Shown piece after piece: positions 51,867 to 60,542 of a stretch of 64,000 bases of DNA (positions are counted from its first letter, which is position 1; the number at the start of each line of letters is the position of its first letter). Location: positions 1,116,001-1,180,000 of the forward strand of contig OZ252283.1 of NCBI GenBank assembly GCA_965250025.1. Reading direction: 5' to 3'. Made by a program: the position numbers and the translations under genes. The DNA comes from CBDDLD01 sp965250025. Lineage in GTDB: Bacteria; Bacteroidota; Bacteroidia; Flavobacteriales; Flavobacteriaceae. The notes below the pieces were generated by a model. The model did no database searches. It saw nothing but the letters and a program-made list of their open reading frames with translations, and had not been told where the DNA came from.

Positions 51867-54473
51867 TTAGAATTCTTCTACTACAAGGTCGCCCTGATTT
51901 CTAAAAACCAGCTGTCCGTCAAATTCATCGAGCAGTATAATACTGTCTGTTGTGATATTGCCCGATAAGATTTCTTTACTCAAAGCGTTTAATACATCTT
52001 TCTGTATCACACGCTTTACAGGTCTTGCACCATACTCAGGGTGATAGCCTTTTTCTGCTAAATACTCTATGGCTTCTTCAGTGGCATCAAAAGTAATGCC
52101 CTGCTGGGCTATCATTTTGGTAATGCTTTTGAGTTGTAGGCCTACGATTTGTGTAATGTCTTCTTTACTCAAAGGCGTAAATAAAATAGTATCGTCAATT
52201 CGGTTTAAAAATTCAGGCCTCACCATTTGTTTTAATAAACCTAAGACATCATTTTTAGCAGACTCCATGGCAGTATCAACATCTTTAACCGTGTCAAATC
52301 GTTCTTGTATGATTTGACTTCCTATGTTAGAGGTCATAATAATAATCGTGTTTTTAAAGTCAGCTATACGACCTTTATTGTCTGTAAGGTGCCCTTCATC
52401 CAATACTTGTAGCAGGATGTTAAAGGTATCTGGATGTGCTTTCTCTATTTCATCCAATAGTACCACAGAATATGGTTTCCGTCTTACAGCCTCAGTAAGC
52501 TGACCGCCTTCATCATAACCGACATATCCCGGAGGTGCACCTACCAGTCTGCTTACAGCGTGGCGTTCCTGATATTCACTCATGTCTATTCGTGTCATAG
52601 CCCCTTCATCATCAAACAAATATTCAGCCAGGGCCTTTGCCAACTCGGTTTTACCAACACCTGTGGTCCCCAGGAATAAGAATGTACCAATAGGTTTTTT
52701 AGGATTCTGTAAGCCGGCTCTACTACGTCTCACAGCATCACTTACGGCTTCTATAGCTTCATTTTGCCCTATAACGCGTTTATGTAGCTCATCTTCTAAT
52801 ACTAATAATTTTTCGCGTTCGCTTTGTACCATTTTGGTAACAGGTATTCCTGTCCATTTGGCTACCACATCTGCAATATCTTCATATGTTACCTCTTCTT
52901 TTATCAGTGCATTTTCTTGCTGTTCTGACAGTTGTTTTTGATAAACTTCCAGTTGTTCTGTGGCTTCTTTAATTTTACCATAACGGATTTCTGCAACTTT
53001 ACCGTAATCGCCTTCACGTTCTGCACGTTCGGCTTCTAGTTTATAGTTTTCAATACTTTGTTTGATATTTTGGATGTTGTCAACTACGTCCTTTTCGCTC
53101 TTCCACTTGGCATTAATATCATTACGTTCTTCTTTAAGGTTTGCCAAATCGGACTTTAAGCTTTTTAATTTGGCTTCATCCTTTTCCCGTTTAATGGCTT
53201 CAATTTCAATTTCGAGCTGCATGATCTTTCTATCCAAAACGTCTAACTCTTCGGGTTTTGAATTGATCTCCATACGCAGTTTTGAAGCAGCTTCATCCAT
53301 TAGATCAATAGCTTTATCTGGTAAAAAACGATTGGTAATGTATCGGTTAGAGAGTTCTACAGCACCAATGATAGCTTCATCTTTAATACGGACTTTATGA
53401 TGCGTTTCGTATTTTTCTTTAATGCCTCTAAGGATAGAGATTGCGCTTTCAGTATCGGGCTCATTAACCGTTACTTTTTGAAAACGACGTTCTAAGGCTT
53501 TATCTTGTTCGAAATATTTTTGATACTCATCTAAAGTGGTTGCACCAATTGCTCTAAGTTCTCCACGGGCTAAAGCTGGTTTTAAAATATTAGCAGCATC
53601 CATAGCACCCTGGCCACCGCCAGCACCAACCAAGGTGTGTATCTCATCGATAAAGAGCACGATATCGCCATCGCTTGTAGTGACTTCTTTAATAACGGCT
53701 TTAAGGCGTTCTTCAAATTCACCTTTAAATTTTGCTCCGGCAATTAAGGCGCCCATATCTAATGCAAATATTTGCTTGTCTTTTAGATTTTCCGGGATGT
53801 CACCATCAATGATCCTGTGTGCTAAACCTTCAGCAATAGCTGTTTTACCTGTTCCTGGTTCACCAACAAGTATAGGATTGTTTTTAGTTCTACGAGATAG
53901 GATTTGAAGGATTCTTCGGATTTCTTCATCTCTGCCTATTACCGGGTCGAGTTTACCATCTTGTGCTAACTGATTCAGGTTTTTTGCATATTTATTTAAG
54001 GCATTATACGTTTCTTCCTGACTTTGAGAGGTAACACGATTCCCTTTACGCAGTTCTTCAATGGCAGACGTCAGACTTTTTTCTGTAACGCCTTGATCTT
54101 TGAGAATTTGTGATATTTTACTTTTAGATTTAAAAATGGCCAGAATTAAATGCTCGATGGAGACAAAATCGTCATTCATTTGCTTTGCTATAATAGCTGC
54201 CTCATTTAAACTTTGTCCGGCATTTCGGGAAAGCATTAATTCGCCACCCGAAACCTTAGCAAAACGTTCCAATTCCTTATCCAGGATCTGTTGAAGCATA
54301 GAAACATTAATGTTTAGTTTCTTCAAGAGAAAGGGTAGGACATTCTCATCAACATTAAATATGGCTTTAAAAATGTGCTCATTTTCTATTTGTTGATGTT
54401 CTAAGCTTTGGGCAAGCTGTTGTGCCTGCTGTATGGCTTCTTGTGATTTTATGGTATAATTATTAAAATTCAT
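51867..54473 (-). CDS. clpB: ATP-dependent disaggregase ClpB
   Basis: ClpB is a hexameric AAA+ machine that extracts proteins from aggregates with DnaK. The 868-residue protein has the N domain (about 1-150), the first AAA+ ring with Walker A GEPGTGKT at 204-211, and the coiled-coil M domain (about 410-530). The second ring has Walker A GTTGVGKT near 605. YVGYDEGGQLTEAVRR carries the second pore loop. The first pore-loop tyrosine region is KFKGEFEER. There is no ClpP-binding loop, as expected. No heat-shock operator is recognisable upstream. Confidence 0.97.
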   Translation of the reverse strand: MNFNNYTIKSQEAIQQAQQLAQSLEHQQIENEHIFKAIFNVDENVLPFLLKKLNINVSMLQQILDKELERFAKVSGGELMLSRNAGQSLNEAAIIAKQMNDDFVSIEHLILAIFKSKSKISQILKDQGVTEKSLTSAIEELRKGNRVTSQSQEETYNALNKYAKNLNQLAQDGKLDPVIGRDEEIRRILQILSRRTKNNPILVGEPGTGKTAIAEGLAHRIIDGDIPENLKDKQIFALDMGALIAGAKFKGEFEERLKAVIKEVTTSDGDIVLFIDEIHTLVGAGGGQGAMDAANILKPALARGELRAIGATTLDEYQKYFEQDKALERRFQKVTVNEPDTESAISILRGIKEKYETHHKVRIKDEAIIGAVELSNRYITNRFLPDKAIDLMDEAASKLRMEINSKPEELDVLDRKIMQLEIEIEAIKREKDEAKLKSLKSDLANLKEERNDINAKWKSEKDVVDNIQNIKQSIENYKLEAERAEREGDYGKVAEIRYGKIKEATEQLEVYQKQLSEQQENALIKEEVTYEDIADVVAKWTGIPVTKMVQSEREKLLVLEDELHKRVIGQNEAIEAVSDAVRRSRAGLQNPKKPIGTFLFLGTTGVGKTELAKALAEYLFDDEGAMTRIDMSEYQERHAVSRLVGAPPGYVGYDEGGQLTEAVRRKPYSVVLLDEIEKAHPDTFNILLQVLDEGHLTDNKGRIADFKNTIIIMTSNIGSQIIQERFDTVKDVDTAMESAKNDVLGLLKQMVRPEFLNRIDDTILFTPLSKEDITQIVGLQLKSITKMIAQQGITFDATEEAIEYLAEKGYHPEYGARPVKRVIQKDVLNALSKEILSGNITTDSIILLDEFDGQLVFRNQGDLVVEEF

Positions 54474-54629
54474 TGAATATGTATTTCTTTTTCGTTCTCT
54501 TATCTTTGTTCAATAATCTTACCAACGTACTTTGTAAGACATAATGACGCTTGAAGCCAATAATAACGTGACTTTTTGTCGGTTTGTAAGATTCGGGATT
54601 TATATCGACTTATTAATAAAATCAATGCT

Positions 54630-55019
54630 ATGGGCTTTTTAAATAAACTATTTGGCGGTGCTTCTGAACCTAAAGAAGAAAAAATATTGCCTTGGATTCC
54701 TCTGAATGCTACACAACAGTTAAAATTGATTGCAGAAAAGTCGAAGACAAGACCACAATTTATTTTTAAACACTCTACACGATGTGGTATTAGTCGGATG
54801 GTTATTAATCAGTTTATTGAACGGTATGCGTTTACTGAAAAAGATGCCGATCTGTATTATCTGGATTTATTGAGTTACAGAGAGGTCTCTGATGAAGTGG
54901 GGTATAAGTTTCAAGTTTTGCACCAATCCCCACAGTTGTTAGTCTTAAAAAATGGGCATGCTGTTGCTCATGCTTCTCATGGTGCTATTAATGAGATTGA
55001 TTTGAATCGTTTTTTGTAA
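54630..55019 (+). CDS. ytxJ: bacillithiol-system redox protein YtxJ
   Basis: A 129-residue thioredoxin-fold protein. The active-site region is KHSTRCGISRM with Cys52 followed by Ser55 (C-x-x-S), as in monothiol-type bacilliredoxins. It is thought to remove bacillithiol from protein thiols, so the cell probably makes bacillithiol. The ATG at 54630 (MGFLNKLFGG) was chosen; an upstream frame reaches 54576 but lies outside the family's start. It is the only rightward gene between clpB and the lipoprotein. Confidence 0.88.
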   Translation: MGFLNKLFGGASEPKEEKILPWIPLNATQQLKLIAEKSKTRPQFIFKHSTRCGISRMVINQFIERYAFTEKDADLYYLDLLSYREVSDEVGYKFQVLHQSPQLLVLKNGHAVAHASHGAINEIDLNRFL

Positions 55020-55066
55020 AACACGATAGTTACAGAGCAGATCATCCCATATAGGGAGATAAGTTA

Positions 55067-55100
55067 TAAAAGAAAACCCTCTTGATATTTCAAGAGGGTT
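55067..55100 (-). terminator. terminator after the lipoprotein gene, possibly shared with ytxJ
   Basis: Stem AACCCTCTTGA with TCAAGAGGGTT (55075-55085 and 55090-55100), loop TATT. On the minus strand it is followed by TTTTCTTTTAT. Confidence 0.85.
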
Positions 55101-55105
55101 ATTTA

Positions 55106-56287
55106 CTAACTATTTAATTGATATGAACTGATAATTTGTTTCAGTTTTAACTTTAAATCTTCTCCGGTATCCAGTACCATTTGAGCATCCGTAGGGAAGA
55201 GAACTTGTTGTTGTCTGAGTAATTTTCTGTCGTCTCTGTTAAGTGCTCTACGATCGCCTCTAAATCGTCCAAAAATATTCTCAAATACAAATCCACTATC
55301 AATAGTAAATGCATCTAAAGTTTGGTTTTGCTTCAAGTCAGTGTATACTACATCGGCAATAACTTGAGCAGATTTGGTTTGTAAAACTTCAAAAAAGCGA
55401 GCTCTAACGGTTACGATTTTATCTATTTTAATATCGTTACCCAGACTGTCTTTAGCAACATTACCATTGTTGTCGAGCAAATATTCCCAACCATCAATGA
55501 TCTCTTTTTCTCTGAGCAATTGACGTTCATTAATACGTTCTGGTGAAATATTAATACGTTTCAGTTGCAATGACATGTTATAGTCATAATCTATTGAATC
55601 ATCTGCATTGGCATGGTACACGGTCCAGAATTCATTTAAACCATAAGTGTCAAAGTTCAGAAGTTCATCTTCCAAAGCTTGCGGAATGATCTGATGGGTG
55701 TGATTTTGGATGGTTACGTTTACATAATTAGTCCCTTCCTCATGAGCCTCTTTCATCAGTTCACGAACATCTTCAAAGTTTGGATTTATAGATTCTATAT
55801 ATTCAAAAATGGTGTAAGCTTCTCTAATGTTATGTTTGTTACCAGAGTCGAGTAATGTTACACCTTCATCGATCAAATAGTCCGATACTTTATAACGATA
55901 GTCAATAATGGCTGAGGCATAGTCGTTGAATTCCAGTTCTAATGATTTTCCTCCAATCTTCAACGGCATGACACGTTTAATCGCATTTTGTCTTGCCTCT
56001 AAATCCAGATAGATATTATAAATGGATTTGTAATATTCAGGATTACCATCCTTCTCAAGTCTTGATATTCTATCTAAATCACGTTCTAAGACTTTATAAT
56101 AAGCATCTTTGAGCATTACGATGTAGTCCTGCTTACGCTTTTTGTCTTTGTTGTGTTCTAATTTTCTTAATGCATTCGAAATGGCCTGATCATAATTACC
56201 ATGACTTATGGCTTTTTCAATTTGCTTTTTTCCACTACAAGATGTCAGTATCAAAAGCAAAACGGATAGGAGTAAAAATCGCTTCAT
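55106..56287 (-). CDS. lipoprotein of unknown function with helical repeats
   Basis: A 393-residue protein with signal peptide and lipobox LTSC (Cys17). The N-terminal part (about 20-190) is helical and resembles short TPR-like pairs (AISHGNYDQAISNALRKLE, then later AYTIFEYIESINPNFEDV). The C-terminal part (about 190-390) is mixed and contains KIVTVRARFFEV and FVFENIFGRFRGDRRAL. I do not recognise a named family. The terminator hairpin and its own promoter region suggest a monocistronic gene. Outer-membrane attachment facing the periplasm is the likely location. Confidence 0.8.
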   Translation of the reverse strand: MKRFLLLSVLLLILTSCSGKKQIEKAISHGNYDQAISNALRKLEHNKDKKRKQDYIVMLKDAYYKVLERDLDRISRLEKDGNPEYYKSIYNIYLDLEARQNAIKRVMPLKIGGKSLELEFNDYASAIIDYRYKVSDYLIDEGVTLLDSGNKHNIREAYTIFEYIESINPNFEDVRELMKEAHEEGTNYVNVTIQNHTHQIIPQALEDELLNFDTYGLNEFWTVYHANADDSIDYDYNMSLQLKRINISPERINERQLLREKEIIDGWEYLLDNNGNVAKDSLGNDIKIDKIVTVRARFFEVLQTKSAQVIADVVYTDLKQNQTLDAFTIDSGFVFENIFGRFRGDRRALNRDDRKLLRQQQVLFPTDAQMVLDTGEDLKLKLKQIISSYQLNS

Positions 56288-56391
56288 AATCTTGTATTTT
56301 AAATTGGTTATAAAGCAAAATCCAATTATGATGCCAAACTTTGATCATAATTGGATTAAATTTTTAAAAACTATTATTTAGCTTGTTGAAG

Positions 56392-57684
56392 CTATTTTTT
56401 CTTTTTAGGGTTAAAGACCGGTAATAATTGAGTACTTACTGAACCAAACCCAATACGTGTACCATCATTTTCACAATAACCACGCATAATAACCGTATCG
56501 TAATCGTTAATGAATTTACGTTCACTACCATCTTTCATTGTTAAGGGCTTTGTGCCTTTCCATGATAATTCTAACATGGAACCATAAGAGTCTTCTGTAG
56601 GGCCAGATATCGTACCACTACCCATCATGTCTCCTGAATTTACCGGACAACCATTCACGGTGTGGTGCGCTAATTGCTGTGCCATGTTCCAATACATGTA
56701 TTTAAAATTGGACTTGGCTACGACCGTTTCTTTAGCACCTTTTGGTTGTATTGAAGCTTCAAGTTTGATATCAAAACTCTTCTTGCCTTTGCTTTGAAGA
56801 TAAGGTAATGGTTGTGGATCTTGCTTAGGGCTTTCAACTCTGTAAGGCTCAAGAGCATCTAATGTTACAATCCATGGCGAAATGGATGAAGCAAAGTTTT
56901 TACCTAGAAAAGGACCTAAAGGTACATATTCCCATTTTTGAATGTCTCTTGCAGACCAGTCATTGAATAACACCAGTCCAAAAATATATTCTTCAGCTTC
57001 ATCAATAGGAATAGGCTCTCCCAAATCATTTGCATCGGTGGTAATGAATGCCATTTCTAATTCAAAATCCACGAGTTTAGAAGGTCCGAAAACCGGATTT
57101 GTAGCACCTTCTGGCATGGTTTGACCTTGTGGGCGATGAACAGGTATTCCTGAAGGGATAATAGACGAACTTCGACCATGGTAACCTACAGGTAAATGCA
57201 GCCAGTTGGGCATCAATGCATTTTCAGGGTCTCTGAACATCGATCCTACATTAGTTGCGTGTTCTTTACTGGCATAGAAATCTGTATAATCACCGATTTG
57301 TACAGGAAGTTGCATTTCTATTTCATCTAATCGAAATAGAATAGCTTCCTTATGCTTGGTGTTGTTTTTTAACTCTGGGTTTTCAGCGTCAAATATTTCA
57401 GCAATACGATTGCGTACCAAGCGCCATGTTTTTCTACCATCAGCTATAAAATCATTTAGAGAATCCTGAAGAAAGATATCATCAGTTAAAGGAATACCTT
57501 CAAAATATCCCAATTGATGTAGTGCACCCAAATCTATTGCAGTATCTCCGATGCGGGTTCCTATGGTAATGATGTCATCACGAGTAAGGAAAACACCAAA
57601 CGGAATATTCTGTATTGGAAAATCAGAGTTTTTACTAACATGCAACCAGGAAGTACGGTCAGGATTATTGGCTGAAAGTGGCAT
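56392..57684 (-). CDS. fahA: fumarylacetoacetase
   Basis: It hydrolyses fumarylacetoacetate to fumarate and acetoacetate, the last step of tyrosine/phenylalanine breakdown. The 430-residue protein has the N-terminal SH3-like domain (about 1-120) and the FAH barrel. HVGYHGRSSS-like residues appear as LPVGYHGRSSS near 168, DFELEMAFI near 206-214 gives the Ca2+ ligands, and VLFNDWSARDIQKWEY near 233-248 holds further ligands. MMGSGTISGP near 352 is the substrate loop. A -7 box TAGGTTTG (57728-57721) lies 36 bases before the ATG. It is divergent to glyA. Confidence 0.94.
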   Translation of the reverse strand: MPLSANNPDRTSWLHVSKNSDFPIQNIPFGVFLTRDDIITIGTRIGDTAIDLGALHQLGYFEGIPLTDDIFLQDSLNDFIADGRKTWRLVRNRIAEIFDAENPELKNNTKHKEAILFRLDEIEMQLPVQIGDYTDFYASKEHATNVGSMFRDPENALMPNWLHLPVGYHGRSSSIIPSGIPVHRPQGQTMPEGATNPVFGPSKLVDFELEMAFITTDANDLGEPIPIDEAEEYIFGLVLFNDWSARDIQKWEYVPLGPFLGKNFASSISPWIVTLDALEPYRVESPKQDPQPLPYLQSKGKKSFDIKLEASIQPKGAKETVVAKSNFKYMYWNMAQQLAHHTVNGCPVNSGDMMGSGTISGPTEDSYGSMLELSWKGTKPLTMKDGSERKFINDYDTVIMRGYCENDGTRIGFGSVSTQLLPVFNPKKKK

Positions 57685-57720
57685 ATGTTTTTGTTGATTA
57701 AGTGTTCATTAATTTCTATC

Positions 57721-57728
57721 CAAACCTA
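57721..57728 (-). promoter_or_regulatory. -7 promoter element for fahA (TAGGTTTG)
   Basis: On the minus strand, 36 bases before the fahA ATG. It matches TAnnTTTG exactly. Confidence 0.5.
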
Positions 57729-57761
57729 CATAATTTTTAATATTTAAACTAATCTATTTAG

Positions 57762-57769
57762 TATTTTTG
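57762..57769 (+). promoter_or_regulatory. -7 promoter element for glyA (TATTTTTG)
   Basis: On the plus strand, 27 bases before the glyA ATG. With the fahA box it makes a divergent promoter region of about 110 bases. Confidence 0.5.
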
Positions 57770-57796
57770 AATTTCATTAAATATTAAACTTCATTT

Positions 57797-59071
57797 ATGC
57801 AACGCGACGAACAAATTTTTGAATTGATAGAAGCTGAAAGAGAACGTCAAACCGACGGCATCGAGCTTATTGCTTCTGAAAATTTCACGAGCGATCAGGT
57901 TATGGAAGCCGCAGGATCGGTATTGACAAACAAGTATGCTGAGGGCTATCCCGGGAAGCGTTATTATGGTGGCTGTGAAGTTGTTGATGAAGTCGAACAA
58001 ATAGCTATTGATAGGGCTAAAACCTTATTTGGTGCAGCATGGGCTAATGTACAACCCCATTCGGGTAGTCAGGCCAATACTGCGGTATATCATGCTTGCC
58101 TGAAACCGGGAGATACCATTCTCGGATTTGATTTAGCTCATGGCGGGCATTTAACTCATGGATCGCCGGTAAATTTTTCAGGACGTTTGTACCGTCCAAC
58201 ATTTTACGGAGTACATAAAGATACCGGGAGAATTGATTACGATATGCTTTCGGATGTTGCAGAGCAAGAAAAGCCAAAACTTATCATAGCTGGTGCTTCG
58301 GCATATTCCAGAGATATGGATTTTGCAAAATTCAGAGAAGTTGCGGATAATGTAGGCGCTTTATTGTTAGCAGATATCTCGCATCCTGCAGGCCTCATCG
58401 CTAAAGGGATTTTAAGTGATCCGTTACCACATTGCCATATCGTAACCACAACCACACATAAAACATTAAGAGGTCCAAGAGGCGGTCTTATTATGATGGG
58501 TGAAAATTTTGAAAATCCTTTTGGTTTAAGACTGAAAAACGGTAATCTTAGGAAGATGTCTGGTTTGTTGGATTCTGGAGTATTTCCAGGTAATCAGGGT
58601 GGGCCACTGGAGCATATTATTGCAGCAAAAGCCATAGCATTTGGTGAGGCTTTAAGTGATGAGTTCATGCATTATATGCTACAGGTCAAAAAAAATGCAG
58701 AAGCTATGGCAAAAGCCTTTGTTGCTAAAGGTTATAATATTATATCCGGAGGTACTGATAATCATATGATGTTGATCGATCTCAGAAATAAGGACATTAC
58801 AGGTAAAGATGCCGAACAGGCTCTGGTAAAAGCTGATATTACTGTAAATAAGAATATGGTACCATTTGATACACAATCGCCTTTTGTAACTTCTGGTATT
58901 AGGGTTGGTACACCAGCCATTACCACAAGAGGATTAAAAGCGAATGATATGAGTTATGTAGTTGATCTTATTGATGAAGTGATTAGAAATTATGAAAACG
59001 AAACCGTCTTAGATGGTGTAGCCGAGAAGGTTAATGCTTTAATGTCTGGAAGGCCTTTGTTTGTAGCTTAA
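57797..59071 (+). CDS. glyA: serine hydroxymethyltransferase GlyA
   Basis: It interconverts serine and glycine with tetrahydrofolate, the main source of one-carbon units. The 424-residue PLP enzyme has ELIASENFTS (23-32), YPGKRYYGGCE (51-61), HSGSQANTAVY (88-98), ADISHPAGL (192-200) and the PLP lysine Lys222 in TTTTHKTLRGPRGG. All the usual active-site residues are present. It is followed by a strong terminator and so is monocistronic. Confidence 0.97.
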   Translation: MQRDEQIFELIEAERERQTDGIELIASENFTSDQVMEAAGSVLTNKYAEGYPGKRYYGGCEVVDEVEQIAIDRAKTLFGAAWANVQPHSGSQANTAVYHACLKPGDTILGFDLAHGGHLTHGSPVNFSGRLYRPTFYGVHKDTGRIDYDMLSDVAEQEKPKLIIAGASAYSRDMDFAKFREVADNVGALLLADISHPAGLIAKGILSDPLPHCHIVTTTTHKTLRGPRGGLIMMGENFENPFGLRLKNGNLRKMSGLLDSGVFPGNQGGPLEHIIAAKAIAFGEALSDEFMHYMLQVKKNAEAMAKAFVAKGYNIISGGTDNHMMLIDLRNKDITGKDAEQALVKADITVNKNMVPFDTQSPFVTSGIRVGTPAITTRGLKANDMSYVVDLIDEVIRNYENETVLDGVAEKVNALMSGRPLFVA

Positions 59072-59092
59072 GACATTAATTTTTAATAGTAT

Positions 59093-59123
59093 AAAGCCTT
59101 TCATATTCTGAAAGGCTTTTTTT
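59093..59123 (+). terminator. intrinsic terminator after glyA
   Basis: Stem AAAGCCTTTCA with TGAAAGGCTTT, loop TATTC, T tract to 59123. Confidence 0.92.
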
Positions 59124-59216
59124 ATGGTTTTTTCAGTAGGTCACGATAACACGACATTTGGGTTCCGTTAAACAACAACTGACCTTATTTTTTTTATAAA
59201 AAGCGATTTGTGATCC

Positions 59217-59224
59217 TAATTTTG
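59217..59224 (+). promoter_or_regulatory. -7 promoter element for the RDD gene (TAATTTTG)
   Basis: A TAnnTTTG match nine bases before the ATG at 59234. It overlaps the first codons of a longer in-frame reading that would begin with GTG at 59210, and argues against that start. Confidence 0.5.
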
Positions 59225-59233
59225 ACAATAAAT

Positions 59234-59797
59234 ATGTTGATCATGATCAGAAAATTCCACTATTTTATAAGAAGAAGTATCGCTTACATCATTGATGTTA
59301 CCTTAGTATATCTGATAGTTATGTTTGTAATACAATTTTTGGTTCTAATGCCAATCAGAGAACACTTAGGATTAGATGAAGCTTGGTTTAAGTCCGGCTG
59401 GCATGTTCAGATATATGTATGGTTGACGATCTCCCTTCCTGTATGGTGTTACTTTATTCTTATGGAAGCTTCAGATGCAATGGCAACTTTTGGAAAGCGC
59501 CTTGTAAAGTTGAAAGTACTAGACGAAAGATCTAAATTGAGAATATCTTATACCACAAGCATTAAACGTACTTTTTTAAAGTTATTACCCTGGGAACTGA
59601 TACATATAGGTCTTAATTTACCAACTCCTGTATGGTTTGAAGAGCAACCAGATTTCAGATATGTAGTACTTACAGGGACGCTTTTGTTTGTGTTCTATAT
59701 TATTTCTCTGCTAATATCTCCAACGCAAAACACATTATATGATGTTTTAATCAAAACCAGAGTTGTACCATTCTATAAACAAAATTCAGAGCAATAG
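59234..59797 (+). CDS. RDD-family membrane protein
   Basis: A 187-residue membrane protein with about four hydrophobic helices. Near the N-terminus RRSIAYIIDV is the family's Arg-Asp-containing segment, and TFGKRLVKLKV near 96-106 corresponds to the conserved 'T-x-G-x-x-L-x-x-L-x-V' after helix two. Members are small integral proteins; some act as Na+ or Na+/Li+ antiporters, but most are unassigned. ATG at 59234 or 59243 are both plausible; the first follows the promoter box most closely. Confidence 0.85.
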   Translation: MLIMIRKFHYFIRRSIAYIIDVTLVYLIVMFVIQFLVLMPIREHLGLDEAWFKSGWHVQIYVWLTISLPVWCYFILMEASDAMATFGKRLVKLKVLDERSKLRISYTTSIKRTFLKLLPWELIHIGLNLPTPVWFEEQPDFRYVVLTGTLLFVFYIISLLISPTQNTLYDVLIKTRVVPFYKQNSEQ

Positions 59798-59916
59798 ATT
59801 TTTGATAATTGTTAAACCCTTGTTTGTATTCCTAAAACTAAGGGTTTAAATAAAGTATCACATGAGAAAGCTTTGGTATGTTACTTTAGTATAATTACCA
59901 TTTCATATCAATAGTT

Positions 59917-60540
59917 ATGCAGAAAAAGATTTTAGACCGTATAGATTATGTACAATTAACTCTCGATCTGATCATTGTTTTTATTGGCGTTACTTTGGCG
60001 TTTGTATTCACAAGATATCAGGAAGAAAACAAAGCAACACAAAGAACAGAACAGGTGGTTTCGTTATTAGTCACCGGTTTAGATATGTATGAAGATCTTT
60101 TTGGAGGTTTTGTGCTTTATCTGGAAGAGTTTAATGCCAAGTTTAGAGAAAAACTAGATAGCGGGGAGCTTCCTAATTTCGAGAGCGAAACGTTTCCTGC
60201 GCCGCAATACCCTATTGATGCGATTAGCTTGCTGTCCGATCAGAGTTTTGAAACGTTAACACCGGAAGTACACATAAAACTCACGGAATTTTCTAATGCA
60301 ATTAGACGTCTCATATATACAGAACAAAAAATGGTTGATGCCTCAGAAAAATATACTTACATTCCCAAAAATCAACCTTTTGCAATTCCCGAACTATATA
60401 GGATTGAGCAAATAAAATGGGCAAGGAATTATTTGAAATATTCTGAAATACGAAAGCGTACCTCAAAAGAACTACAGATTAAAAGCCGAGATCTACGAGT
60501 ATTGCTCGAAAAAGCATATCCGGATATCGTTAATAACTAA
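59917..60540 (+). CDS. small membrane-anchored protein of unknown function
   Basis: A 207-residue protein. A single membrane helix near the start (about 15-32, LDLIIVFIGVTLAFVF) is followed by a long helical, charged region with no Cys and a basic C-terminal stretch. The short N-terminal anchor plus soluble helical body resembles DUF6090-like proteins of the phylum, but the match is loose. It converges with the beta-helix lipoprotein gene, the stops being two bases apart. No function can be named. Confidence 0.7.
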   Translation: MQKKILDRIDYVQLTLDLIIVFIGVTLAFVFTRYQEENKATQRTEQVVSLLVTGLDMYEDLFGGFVLYLEEFNAKFREKLDSGELPNFESETFPAPQYPIDAISLLSDQSFETLTPEVHIKLTEFSNAIRRLIYTEQKMVDASEKYTYIPKNQPFAIPELYRIEQIKWARNYLKYSEIRKRTSKELQIKSRDLRVLLEKAYPDIVNN

Positions 60541-60542
60541 AA

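Noticed and set aside
53062..53907. Long forward frames inside clpB
   Set aside because: Antisense shadows of a highly conserved gene; the products are Ser/Leu-rich without motifs or start context.
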